Made by a program: the position numbers and the translations under genes. From assembly GCA_910585405.1 (NCBI GenBank), contig CAJUDO010000033.1, positions 1 through 28,439 of the forward strand: 28,439 nt of DNA. The letters are read 5' to 3'. Below, piece after piece: positions 1 through 7,479 of the stretch (positions are counted from its first letter, which is position 1; every line of letters begins with the position of its first letter). A model generated the notes under the pieces. The model had not been told where the DNA came from, ran no database searches, and was given only the letters and a program-made list of their open reading frames with translations. Origin of the DNA: an uncultured Peptococcaceae bacterium (GTDB lineage: Bacteria; Bacillota; Peptococcia; Peptococcales; Peptococcaceae).

Positions 1-113
1 TTTTCATTTATTTCTCATTTTCTTTTCCCGTGCTGACCGTCTCGCTGACGACTTTGCTATCTTACCACCTCTTCACTCCCTTGTCAATACCTTTTTTCCT
101 CCCTTTCGTCTTT
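1..113. other. left-edge non-coding sequence
   Basis: Pyrimidine-rich sequence downstream of the GNAT gene. I see no convincing reading frame, RNA gene or terminator hairpin in it. It may be the 3' flank of a gene outside the window. Confidence 0.4.
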
Positions 114-554
114 TTATAATATAATTCGATACCGGAATTTGACGCGGCTGCCATTTTGGTACTCAATATTGTCAGGCGGTACTTCAACTGTACCCAGCAA
201 TTCCGCCCCCAACAATTCACAGGTGCGAATAGATGGGTAATTATCGGTATCACAGGTAATATCCACATATTCCATATGCGATTTTTTCGCATAATCCATC
301 AATAATCGACATGCACGCGTTGCATAGTGATTTCCACGATATCTTTCGTCAATTCCATATCCAATATGACCTAAAATTGCCGTCTTATCACTGTCTCCCA
401 CACGTAAATCACATTGTCCAATGCGTACATTATTTAGTAAACGAATGTCAAAAAACAAAATGGGCATTTCTCCCATATCAGGATGTCCTTTAGGCAACAT
501 TTTCATCAATGTCAATTTTATCACATCATCCCGCATCCCATCTAACTCAATCAC
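114..554 (-). CDS. GNAT family N-acetyltransferase
   Basis: A probable acetyl-CoA dependent N-acetyltransferase of unknown substrate, about 146 residues, a normal length for a stand-alone GNAT domain. The acetyl-CoA binding motif A is visible mid-protein as GYGIDERYRGNHYATRAC, followed by a helix and a second conserved stretch, ITCDTDNYPSIRTCELLGAE, typical of motif B. An ATG at 563 directly abuts the AGGGAG ribosome binding site with no spacer. The GTG three codons later, at 554, has a 9-base spacer and is preferred here, but the ATG cannot be excluded. The gene lies 99 bp downstream of exonuclease III on the same strand and may be co-transcribed or use its own promoter. It resembles the acetyltransferases of RimJ/RimL type; the substrate is not evident. 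Confidence 0.85.
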   Translation of the reverse strand: MIELDGMRDDVIKLTLMKMLPKGHPDMGEMPILFFDIRLLNNVRIGQCDLRVGDSDKTAILGHIGYGIDERYRGNHYATRACRLLMDYAKKSHMEYVDITCDTDNYPSIRTCELLGAELLGTVEVPPDNIEYQNGSRVKFRYRIIL

Positions 555-599
555 CCTATCCATCTCCCTGGCACTTTTGTTTCTCTTAGAAAATAATAT

Positions 600-630
600 A
601 TTATATTAGTACTTTATTCATTTTGCGCAA
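600..630 (-). promoter_or_regulatory. possible promoter for the GNAT gene
   Basis: On the minus strand a TTGCGC -35 (625-630) is followed after 16 bases by TAATAT (603-608), or after 19 bases by TATAAT (600-605). The region is AT rich and lies about 40 bp upstream of the GNAT start. Confidence 0.35.
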
Positions 631-653
631 ATATTTTTTGATAGATAGATTTT

Positions 654-1409
654 TTAACAATCTAATTCCAAGCTCACCGGACAATGATCGCTTCCCAATA
701 CATCAGTATAAATTTTTGCATCTTTTAACTGCGGTTGCAAACGGTCTGATACCAAAAAATAGTCGATACGCCATCCTGCATTCTTCTCCCGCGCCTTAAA
801 CCGATAAGACCACCAGCTATAGACTCCTTGCGTCTCAGGATAAAAATAGCGGAAGCTATCTGTAAAGCCGCTTTGCAGTAAGATTGTCAATTTGTTTCGT
901 TCTTCGTCTGTAAATCCAGCATTGCGGCGATTTGTTTTCGGATTTTTTAAATCAATTTCCTGATGCGCTACGTTTAAATCGCCACAGAGAATTACAGGCT
1001 TCTTTTGATCCAATTCTAAAAGATACCCACGGAAATCATCTTCCCATTGCATCCGATATTCCAAACGCACTAATTCATTTTGAGAATTGGGCGTATATAC
1101 CGTCACCAAATAAAACTGCTCCATTTCTAACGTAATCACTCGGCCCTCATGACTATGTATCTCTTGCGGCAAGTCATAGGATACGCCTAACGGCTTCTGC
1201 CGTGTAAATATGGCAGTACCCGAATAACCTTTCTTTTCTGCACTATTCCAATATTGTTCATAACCGGGCAATTCCAAACTCAATTGCTCTGGCTGCATTT
1301 TTGTTTCCTGCAAACAAAAGAAATCTGCATCCACCTCTTTGAAGAAGTCCAAAAAACCTTTTCCCATACAGGCTCTCAAGCCATTTACGTTCCACGATAT
1401 CAATTTCAT
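654..1409 (-). CDS. exoA: exodeoxyribonuclease III (AP endonuclease)
   Basis: A metal-dependent exonuclease III / apurinic endonuclease of base-excision repair, about 251 residues, the usual length for the Xth/ExoA family. Visible family motifs in order are WNVNGLRA at the N-terminus, QETK with metal-binding Glu35, GDLNVAH (catalytic Asp/Asn), YSWWSYR, GWRIDYFLVS, and the terminal SDHCPV with Asp241 and His242. The reading frame extends 20 codons further upstream. The start at 1409 is chosen because the family begins at MKLISWNVNG and is preceded by AGAGGG six bases upstream. A promoter at 1441-1469 also lies inside the longer frame, which rules out the longer protein. The gene is divergent from the thioredoxin gene. 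No key residue is missing. Confidence 0.97.
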   Translation of the reverse strand: MKLISWNVNGLRACMGKGFLDFFKEVDADFFCLQETKMQPEQLSLELPGYEQYWNSAEKKGYSGTAIFTRQKPLGVSYDLPQEIHSHEGRVITLEMEQFYLVTVYTPNSQNELVRLEYRMQWEDDFRGYLLELDQKKPVILCGDLNVAHQEIDLKNPKTNRRNAGFTDEERNKLTILLQSGFTDSFRYFYPETQGVYSWWSYRFKAREKNAGWRIDYFLVSDRLQPQLKDAKIYTDVLGSDHCPVSLELDC

Positions 1410-1440
1410 TGCAAGCCCTCTTTTCACAAATATTGTTTTT

Positions 1441-1469
1441 ATTATAGCGGTTTCCTGATAGGAACACAA
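1441..1469 (-). promoter_or_regulatory. vegetative-type promoter of exoA
   Basis: On the minus strand TTGTGT (1464-1469) is separated by 17 bases from a perfect TATAAT (1441-1446). It lies about 32 bp upstream of the exoA start. Confidence 0.6.
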
Positions 1470-1529
1470 CGACAGGATTGTTATAGTTATAAATTATATC
1501 ATGATAATCTGAATGAATGGCTTAATCCT

Positions 1530-1558
1530 TTGCATATTTCTAAGAATAGTGCTAAAAT
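1530..1558 (+). promoter_or_regulatory. vegetative-type promoter of the thioredoxin gene
   Basis: TTGCAT (1530-1535), a 17-base spacer and TAAAAT (1553-1558), about 49 bp upstream of the thioredoxin start. It faces away from the exoA promoter. Confidence 0.55.
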
Positions 1559-1606
1559 AAATGATAGAAAAAGTTTTCACAAATAAAAAGACAGGAGTGT
1601 AGTATT

Positions 1607-1927
1607 ATGCAAGATTTAAACGCTAATTCTTTTGAAGAAATTATTTATGATGAAGGACAGCCATGCCTGGTCATTTTCTCCAGAAAAAGCTGCCATGTTT
1701 GTCAGGAAGTTCATCCAATTCTGGACGAAATTGAAGAAGAATATGCTGGTAAAGGTTTCGGCTTCTATCATGTAGATGTAGAAGATGAAAAAGACCTGTT
1801 CAACCGTTTCTCCTTAAAAGGGGTACCACAGGTATTATTCTTTAACGACGGGGAATTTGTAGGTAAATTCGCTGGCAAAAAAGAAGAAGAAGTTTACACC
1901 GCAAAAATTGACGAAATTTTGGGTTAG
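1607..1927 (+). CDS. thioredoxin-like protein with CHVC active site
   Basis: A small cytosolic thioredoxin-fold protein of 106 residues, the usual length for thioredoxin. The redox dithiol is Cys29-His-Val-Cys32 (SRKSCHVCQ) instead of the classical CGPC. The conserved cis-proline is Pro74 in KGVPQVLFF. The chain is acidic and has no signal peptide or membrane segment, so it should act in the cytoplasm. The ATG start has CAGGAG nine bases upstream. It stands alone: a promoter lies immediately upstream and a strong hairpin follows the stop. Because the intervening dipeptide differs from thioredoxin A, the redox potential and partner are probably different too; it may be an accessory thioredoxin. 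Confidence 0.93.
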   Translation: MQDLNANSFEEIIYDEGQPCLVIFSRKSCHVCQEVHPILDEIEEEYAGKGFGFYHVDVEDEKDLFNRFSLKGVPQVLFFNDGEFVGKFAGKKEEEVYTAKIDEILG

Positions 1928-1950
1928 CATTTATTTGTTAAAACAAATCC

Positions 1951-1997
1951 AAGAGGGTGTCCGTAAAGTCTTGAAATGACTTCATGGGCACCCTCTT
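1951..1997 (+). terminator. terminator-like hairpin after the thioredoxin gene
   Basis: A 12-base arm, AAGAGGGTGTCC, pairs with GGGCACCCTCTT with one wobble. An inner AAGTC/GACTT stem extends it. Only a short T run follows, so termination efficiency is uncertain. Confidence 0.55.
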
Positions 1998-2260
1998 TCC
2001 GTGAAGTGAAGAAAACGGCATATCATTAACTCTTTTCTTTTAGCCGCTAATATCATATGAAAAGTTCTTACTAAAAAAGGTCAATTCTCAAAGTAAACGA
2101 GAGTACTTGCATCTAGTTTGACAAAACGGCATAGCAAGTCCTATTTGAAAGTCAAAAAGCCAAGAAAACCTGAGTAAATGTGCACAAACAGGGCATATTT
2201 TCGTACAATATGTTTAGCATGACAAAAAGGCATTGCATTTAGTCTAAAAAATTTTTCAGA
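1998..2260. other. non-coding flank of the IS30 remnant
   Basis: About 260 bp of AT-rich sequence with stops in all frames. It carries two loose copies of a GACAAAA-GGCAT motif (around 2119 and 2221) and a 10-base AAAGTAAACG (2090-2099) that recurs inverted at 3613-3622. I see no gene here. Confidence 0.4.
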
Positions 2261-3620
2261 ATAAAAGCGACACCTGAAAGGGTCGTATTGGCGCTCATTT
2301 TATTTGAGCAAAGAAGGCTTCAACACAATTTGCTCCGGAGGAATCTGGCTTTAGCAAACTAAAGGCAACAGCTTCTCCAACGGTCCTGACCGTGCAGGAA
2401 GGCAAATACTTCTAAAGGTGAACGGTCGCCCAGAGAGGCCCTGACATAGGAATTGATGTGAGACATCATGAGGCCAACCTTCTCCTGTGTCAGGTCATCA
2501 AAGGAAGCCCCTTTTGGACGAATGAGGCGGATGAACTCATGGTTGCGTTCCACATGGGGCTTCTGCCAGGAGGCCATAGGGTTGCAGTAAAAAACCTTTG
2601 TTCTGAGTGAACCGTCAGGAACGGTTTCAATAGCCGTTGTCTGTCAGGATCATCGGGAACAGTGTGGTAAACAAAAGGCCAAGCTCCTCGTAAAGGAAAT
2701 TGATCTTGGACTGGACGCAGGCTACGGTGCTGCAGTCACACAAGAATGCGAGCATGAGTTGGGATTGAGGAAAGATAAGGGTCAACAAACTTTTTCCTCC
2801 AATTTGTCCAAAGACAGAATCCATCTCCACGGCAGACATCTCCGGATGTTCTTTTTGGAATGAGAGGTAGTCCTCAATCGTGCGTCCCTCACGGCAATGC
2901 CGGTCAACTTTCTTCTCGGGGCGGGGACGCTTTCTGGGCTTCAGCTTCACCACACGCTGCTGACCCAGAACTGTAGCGGAAAGTTGACGGTCTTTTACCA
3001 ATCTCGAAACAGTGTTCTCAGAAACGGTAATAAATGCTCCCCGAACAACGCATGCATGGTGAATGGATTGCCCGTTTTTCAGCAGAGGGGAGATTTGTTC
3101 ATCAATGTTTCTCAATTCCAGAGTGGTCATATTATATCCCTGCCGCGCTTCTGAAAGCAGAACGTGGTATTGCTGATCTGCCTTTTCGGGGTAATAAAAG
3201 GATTTTCTGAGGACACAGGAACTTTGTTTTTTGCATCCGTTACAGACATAGGGCGGTGTGGATAACCGTTCACATTTTTCCTCAATATAGTCCTGACAAA
3301 AGGAATTACACCTGGCGCAGGTGGCACATTTTCTTATGCAGTTTGGGTTATTCTCGCAAATGCCATAGCGGTTACATGTTTTTCGATGAACACAGCGATT
3401 TGAGACACGATGTGCGGCGCCCTTGTCAACGCGGGTAATGTGCTTGCGGATTTCTCTGGATATGGTAGAGCAATTCTTACCAAGTTCATTCGCAATTTGA
3501 TTGATGGGTTTTTGTTCTTTCAGACCGGTGGCAATTGTTATCCGGTCAGATAATGTCAAATGTTTTGACATAGAATCACCTCCAAGGAGATGATACACGA
3601 TTTTCAGAGTCGCGTTTACT
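2261..3620 (-). mobile_element. degenerate IS30-family insertion sequence
   Basis: An insertion sequence remnant of about 1.36 kb around a broken IS30 transposase. Imperfect terminal inverted repeats can be aligned: the left end (2261-2290) holds AGCGACACCTGAAAGGGTCG, and the right end read inward on the minus strand holds CGCGACTCTGAAAATCGTG. The left repeat sits about 10-40 bp beyond the transposase stop and the right one about 25-50 bp before its start, as expected for IS30. I could not identify a clear target duplication, so the exact borders are approximate. The element ends about 50 bp upstream of the tRNA-Leu promoter. Confidence 0.7.
2300..3571 (-). pseudogene. IS30-family transposase, disrupted by frameshifts and an internal deletion
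   Basis: The start at 3571 has a near-perfect GGAGGTGATT ribosome binding site. The N-terminus carries the IS30 helix-turn-helix (LTLSDRITIATGLKEQ, then NCSTISREI) and a Cys-rich zinc-binding-like segment. The first catalytic Asp is in AVEMDSVFG, the second in ILTDNG, and the Glu in ERNHEFIR. Immediately after DNG the frame hits a stop near 2627. The residues expected there (SEFSNP-like) are missing, and translation resumes in another frame at AIETVPDGSLRTKVFYCNP. A second frameshift near 2380 and an in-frame TAA break the C-terminus, whose usual ending is still readable as IPPEQIVLKPSLLK up to a TAA at 2300. The protein cannot be active as written. The family call is firm; the exact size of the deletion (about 17 or 20 bases) is inferred from family alignment by memory. 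Confidence 0.9.
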
Positions 3621-3669
3621 TTGGAGATTAACATAAAATTTTCATTTGCAAAAATTTCAAAACAAAGTG

Positions 3670-3698
3670 TTGCCTTTTTCTATTTTTTATGCTATGCT
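3670..3698 (+). promoter_or_regulatory. promoter of tRNA-Leu
   Basis: TTGCCT (3670-3675), 17 bases, TATGCT (3693-3698), ending 22 bp before the mature tRNA. Confidence 0.5.
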
Positions 3699-3720
3699 TA
3701 TGAAGTTCATTAATATTTAT

Positions 3721-3802
3721 GCGGCTGTGGCGGAATTGGCATACGCGCACGTTTGAGGGGCGTGTGAGGCAACTCGTACGGGTTCAAGTCCCGTTAGCCG
3801 CA
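3721..3802 (+). tRNA. tRNA-Leu (anticodon GAG)
   Basis: A class II tRNA of 82 nt with a long variable arm. Acceptor arms GCGGCTG and TAGCCGC pair over seven positions with a terminal G-T. The anticodon stem CACGT/GCGTG encloses loop TTGAGGG, giving anticodon GAG for CUC and CUU codons. The T loop is GGTTCAAGTCC. The discriminator base is A. The genome continues TCT rather than CCA, so the CCA end must be added enzymatically. Confidence 0.95.
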
Positions 3803-3887
3803 TCTGGCGGCGCGAAGCAGAACAAAAATGGTTCATGTTTCGCGCTATTTTGTGTACCAGATAATAATAATCCAAAACCATTTTCAA

Positions 3888-3911
3888 TCGAAGACGGCTT
3901 CGAATTTTTTT
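3888..3911 (+). terminator. intrinsic terminator of tRNA-Leu
   Basis: Six-base stem TCGAAG/CTTCGA with loop ACGG, followed directly by ATTTTTTT. An additional GCGCGAA/TTCGCGC hairpin (from about 3810 to 3845) lies between it and the tRNA. Confidence 0.8.
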
Positions 3912-3934
3912 AGTATATCTTTTTGTGCTAAAGT

Positions 3935-3973
3935 AAAATCGGGCGGTATCGTTGAGTGATACAGCCCGATTTT
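3935..3973. terminator. bidirectional terminator-like palindrome
   Basis: AAAATCGGGC pairs perfectly with GCCCGATTTT, with an inner TATC/GATA pairing. The T-rich arm serves plus-strand transcripts from the tRNA. The complementary run serves minus-strand transcripts of the histidine kinase, whose stop is about 165 bp away. Confidence 0.6.
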
Positions 3974-4135
3974 GGCCCGCTTTACAGAACATTCCTATCA
4001 TCTACTCCAGAGTTAGTCACGATAACCTTCACCGATGTGATAAGCAAGGCTCCCCTGACAGTAACTGCCACCAAGCATCTTTTCCAACACGACCTTAAAT
4101 GCTTATAATTTATTTATATCTGTGTTGTCGCTTAT

Positions 4136-6733
4136 TTATGGCTCGTGATGACATAAACGGCTCATGAGCTGGAACATTTTTTTGATGTCCACCGGCTTCG
4201 CCAAATGTTCATTCATTCCAGCCTCCTTTGCCATTGCAACATCCTCTTCAAATGCATTAGCTGACAATGCTATGATGGGCACAGCCTTTGCATCCGGTCG
4301 ATTCAAGCTACGAATCACACGAGTTGCCTCATATCCGCTCATAACCGGCATCATCAGATCCATAAGAACACAATCAAATGTTTCCTGGGCGGATGCCTCA
4401 AATATATCTACAGCAGCTTTCCCGTCGTTTGCGGTCACTACATGAGCACCTTCCTCTTTAAGAAGGAACTCCACAATCTCGCGGTTGATCTCATTATCCT
4501 CCACCAAAAGGACCCGCATTCCAGTAATGTGATTCTGTACATCCTGCTCTGCATCCGCCAGCTGTGCACTCTGTACCGCATCAATTTGAAGAGGCAGGAT
4601 AATCCGAAACACACTTCCTTTTCCGATCTGGCTATCTACCTCAATAGTCCCCTTCATTTGGTCCACTAGTTTCTTCACAGTGGACATCCCAAGCCCAACG
4701 CCATTATAGTTGGTTCTTGCATTTTGACCTTCCTGGGTAAACAGATCAAAAATATGCTTTTTAAAGTCCTCCCCAATACCTATTCCAGTATCTTCAATTA
4801 CAAAACTATAGTTTGCAATTCCGTCCTGACAAGCGATTTCCTTTACCCGAACAAATACCGAGCCATGCGTACGATTATATTTAATGGCGTTATCAATGAT
4901 ATTCATCAAGATTTGTTTCAAATATATTGGGTTGCCGATCAGCCTGCTATGCGGCAGGACGGCTTCCTCCAGTATCAGCCGAATTTCCTTTTCCTCTGCC
5001 TGAGCAGAGGAGATCGCAATACAGCTTTCTAATATATCATGAAGGTCAAATAGTTCCTGCACCTCTTCCTGTCTTCCGCTTTGTAGCTTACTAACCCGAA
5101 GAACATCGTTTACCAGGGACAGCAGATGCTCCGTAGATATGCGAATCTTCCTGCGACAATCATTCTGTCGTTCTAGGTCATCCTGGCATCTCTCCATGAT
5201 AGCCAGCATACCCAGAATCCCATTGATAGGTGTACGCAAATCATGAGACATATGGGAAAGAAATTCACTCTTTGCCGAATTTGCCTGTCTGACTTTCTCC
5301 AGCAGCTCCATAATAGCCTGTTCCTGTTTTTTTCTTGTCACCACGATCTCCGTGATATCCTGATGGTATCCATTCAGACAAATCCCCGGTTTTTTGAATG
5401 TTTTATCCGGCACACCTCCACAGCGAACATAAATTTTTCCAAGTTTGGGATGCTCCCATGGGTAAATTACCTCGGAGCGTCCGGTTTCTATAATATCCTG
5501 AACGGCTTCCTGCACCATCTCCACATAGTCTGGCTCAATATTTTCAAACCAGCTCTGATAACACTCCTCCGGCTCGATCTCGTCTGATACCCCCAAAAGG
5601 ATTCTCATGGTTCGATCTGCATACATTCTCGGTGAACAGCCTTCTTCCATCTCGATGGTCCAAATGCCCACTCTGGCCCCCTCCAGAATATCCTCCAGAC
5701 TCTGTCTCGTCTCCAGTTTATACTTTTCTTCTTGTTCCACTACGGCATTAACATCTCGCCGAGCAAAAATCACACAATTTCCGTTCTCTGTAGCAGAAAA
5801 ATGAAGCTCCAGATGTTTTAATCCATACACACTGTCTTCCACCTGATACCGGACATAGAACTTCTTCCTGGTCTTGAGCTGCGCCAATACATAGGCCTTT
5901 TTTGTCACAGCCCGAAGCCGTTCCTGATCCCGGGGAATTACATACCTGGAAATATATCGTTCCATAGCCGCCTGATAACCGTTCCTAAAATCAATAACAC
6001 CGTCTTGACGCATCCACTTGCTTTCCCGGTATATCTCACACTCGCCTGTATCGAAATTCACTTGACAGATTTCCAGATAGTCCACACTGAGAGCCTGTAG
6101 AACAGTATAGCTCCTCTTTTGAAGCTCTCGAACCAAATTCCGCCGTTTCAGGGAAGATACAATAAAGTATGCCGCAGTCTGAAGCATATTTGATGCATAT
6201 TCCATTGACTTCACGGGTGGATTATCCACACCATAAAAACCGATAAGCTTTTTACCATCATAAAGTGGAACCACCACGAGAGAATGGATGTTTTGCCTCT
6301 TCAGAACTTCATATTGAAGAGGGACGGTCTCACGAATCTCCTCCAGCCTCTCAATAGCGATATGTTTGCCAATGCTGAAATTCTGATACCAGTCTGCGCA
6401 TACCTCTGGTGGAACATTTTGAAGATTCTCCTTTTCCGGCTCCACTCCATCAGCAACCCATTCATAAGTATTGTCATCGCCGCCGAATTCATTCTGCTCA
6501 AATATATAGGTTCGTTCTCCGTTCAGCGCTCTCCCCAGATATTCCAGGAGCACCTCCAGTGATTGATCAGGGGTCTCCTTCATCAGAGCAACCCGAAGGC
6601 CCTCATTGATGATGGTTTCCAGATTTTGAACACCCTGCATATCATTATGCTGTTCCTGTTCTTCAACAACCGGCGCACATCCGCCAGTCCGCTCAAAATT
6701 CATCATTGAATCATCCATATATTTTTCTCCCAT
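4136..6733 (-). CDS. soluble hybrid sensor histidine kinase / response regulator (GAF-PAS-HisKA-HATPase-REC)
   Basis: A large two-component hybrid kinase of about 865 residues with no membrane segment. Domains in order: a GAF-like sensor at about 40-195; a poorly conserved PAS-like segment at about 210-330; a PAS domain at about 345-460 ending in the PAC-like GYHQDITE; a HisKA dimer domain with phosphoacceptor His497 in LSHMSHDLRTPINGIL; an HATPase with N box NIIDNAIKYN and G boxes DTGIGIG and GVGLGMSTVKKLV; and a C-terminal receiver starting at about 740 (VLLVEDNEINRE) with phosphoacceptor Asp792 (LMDLMMP) and Lys846 (LAKP). There is no HPt domain or DNA-binding output. The start at 6733 has AGGGAG eight bases upstream; the frame runs 19 codons further. 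No partner regulator is adjacent, so a separate phosphotransfer protein must act elsewhere. The domain style resembles gut Clostridia, and its isolation beside an IS remnant and a tRNA suggests acquisition by transfer. Confidence 0.93.
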   Translation of the reverse strand: MGEKYMDDSMMNFERTGGCAPVVEEQEQHNDMQGVQNLETIINEGLRVALMKETPDQSLEVLLEYLGRALNGERTYIFEQNEFGGDDNTYEWVADGVEPEKENLQNVPPEVCADWYQNFSIGKHIAIERLEEIRETVPLQYEVLKRQNIHSLVVVPLYDGKKLIGFYGVDNPPVKSMEYASNMLQTAAYFIVSSLKRRNLVRELQKRSYTVLQALSVDYLEICQVNFDTGECEIYRESKWMRQDGVIDFRNGYQAAMERYISRYVIPRDQERLRAVTKKAYVLAQLKTRKKFYVRYQVEDSVYGLKHLELHFSATENGNCVIFARRDVNAVVEQEEKYKLETRQSLEDILEGARVGIWTIEMEEGCSPRMYADRTMRILLGVSDEIEPEECYQSWFENIEPDYVEMVQEAVQDIIETGRSEVIYPWEHPKLGKIYVRCGGVPDKTFKKPGICLNGYHQDITEIVVTRKKQEQAIMELLEKVRQANSAKSEFLSHMSHDLRTPINGILGMLAIMERCQDDLERQNDCRRKIRISTEHLLSLVNDVLRVSKLQSGRQEEVQELFDLHDILESCIAISSAQAEEKEIRLILEEAVLPHSRLIGNPIYLKQILMNIIDNAIKYNRTHGSVFVRVKEIACQDGIANYSFVIEDTGIGIGEDFKKHIFDLFTQEGQNARTNYNGVGLGMSTVKKLVDQMKGTIEVDSQIGKGSVFRIILPLQIDAVQSAQLADAEQDVQNHITGMRVLLVEDNEINREIVEFLLKEEGAHVVTANDGKAAVDIFEASAQETFDCVLMDLMMPVMSGYEATRVIRSLNRPDAKAVPIIALSANAFEEDVAMAKEAGMNEHLAKPVDIKKMFQLMSRLCHHEP

Positions 6734-6885
6734 ATAGACAGCTCCCTGACCACCATCATTACATTTACAGATTCCAACCCAGAACAGCACCCCGCTGAGA
6801 TATTTGCTCCGAAATATTAGTATCGTTCTGCCTTATTCCTGTATGCTTTAATAGTGCCACTACAAAAAGTAATAATACCTATTGT

Positions 6886-6915
6886 ATGATACCACATACT
6901 CTCCAATTGCGTCAA
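6886..6915 (-). promoter_or_regulatory. possible promoter of the histidine kinase gene
   Basis: On the minus strand TTGACG (6910-6915), an 18-base spacer and TATCAT (6886-6891). It implies a leader of about 145 nt before the start at 6733. Confidence 0.45.
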
Positions 6916-7479
6916 TATAGGTATGTACCCGAATGGATGAATCACCCGTTTAGGAACGGAAAAAGTTAAAGGCCGCCCAATTTTGCTGATTTCACCCAGA
7001 CTCTGCCCTCCCTGCATCATCAAAATCACTCTACTTATACTTTGAACTTTTTCCTTGAATTTTTTGTTTTTTCGATCTCACATCATTGACTAATGTATAT
7101 ACTTTTCCAAGTAAAAAAACATTATTCAGAAAATAACTCACTTTTTTCTAAATATTTTCCACGAATTTTGGCTACAAAACTGCAATAACTATACTAATGA
7201 TTAGCTCTCTTGTTTTCCCCATATTTTTTGCTTTCTAAACTTATTATACTGTTGAATTCTCTATCGAAAATGTTACTTAGAATAGCCTTTCAGAGATTTC
7301 TTTTATTTCCAATTAAATTTTTTGAAAAATAAAAAACTTTCTGCAACTTTTTTCGCCCCAATTACATCTAAATAAATAAGATTGCATATCTTTTCTTTTG
7401 CTGAGGGGGGAGCACAATCAATTCATTTGAAATAAATTTATTTAGAAAATTACTTATTATCTAAGAAAGGATGTTTTTT
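6916..7479. other. long AT-rich intergenic region between divergent genes
   Basis: About 560 bp without a supportable gene, very AT rich from 7030 onward. It must hold the plus-strand promoter for the secreted protein at 7480. The best candidate I see is weak: TTGAAA near 7428 followed after 18 bases by TACTTA. A GAGGGGGGAG purine run lies near 7403-7412 with no start codon at the right distance. Confidence 0.4.

Noticed and set aside
3717..4001. Minus-strand open frame of 94 codons over tRNA-Leu
   Set aside because: It is antisense to a clear tRNA gene and two terminators; the tail is the translated complement of the tRNA.
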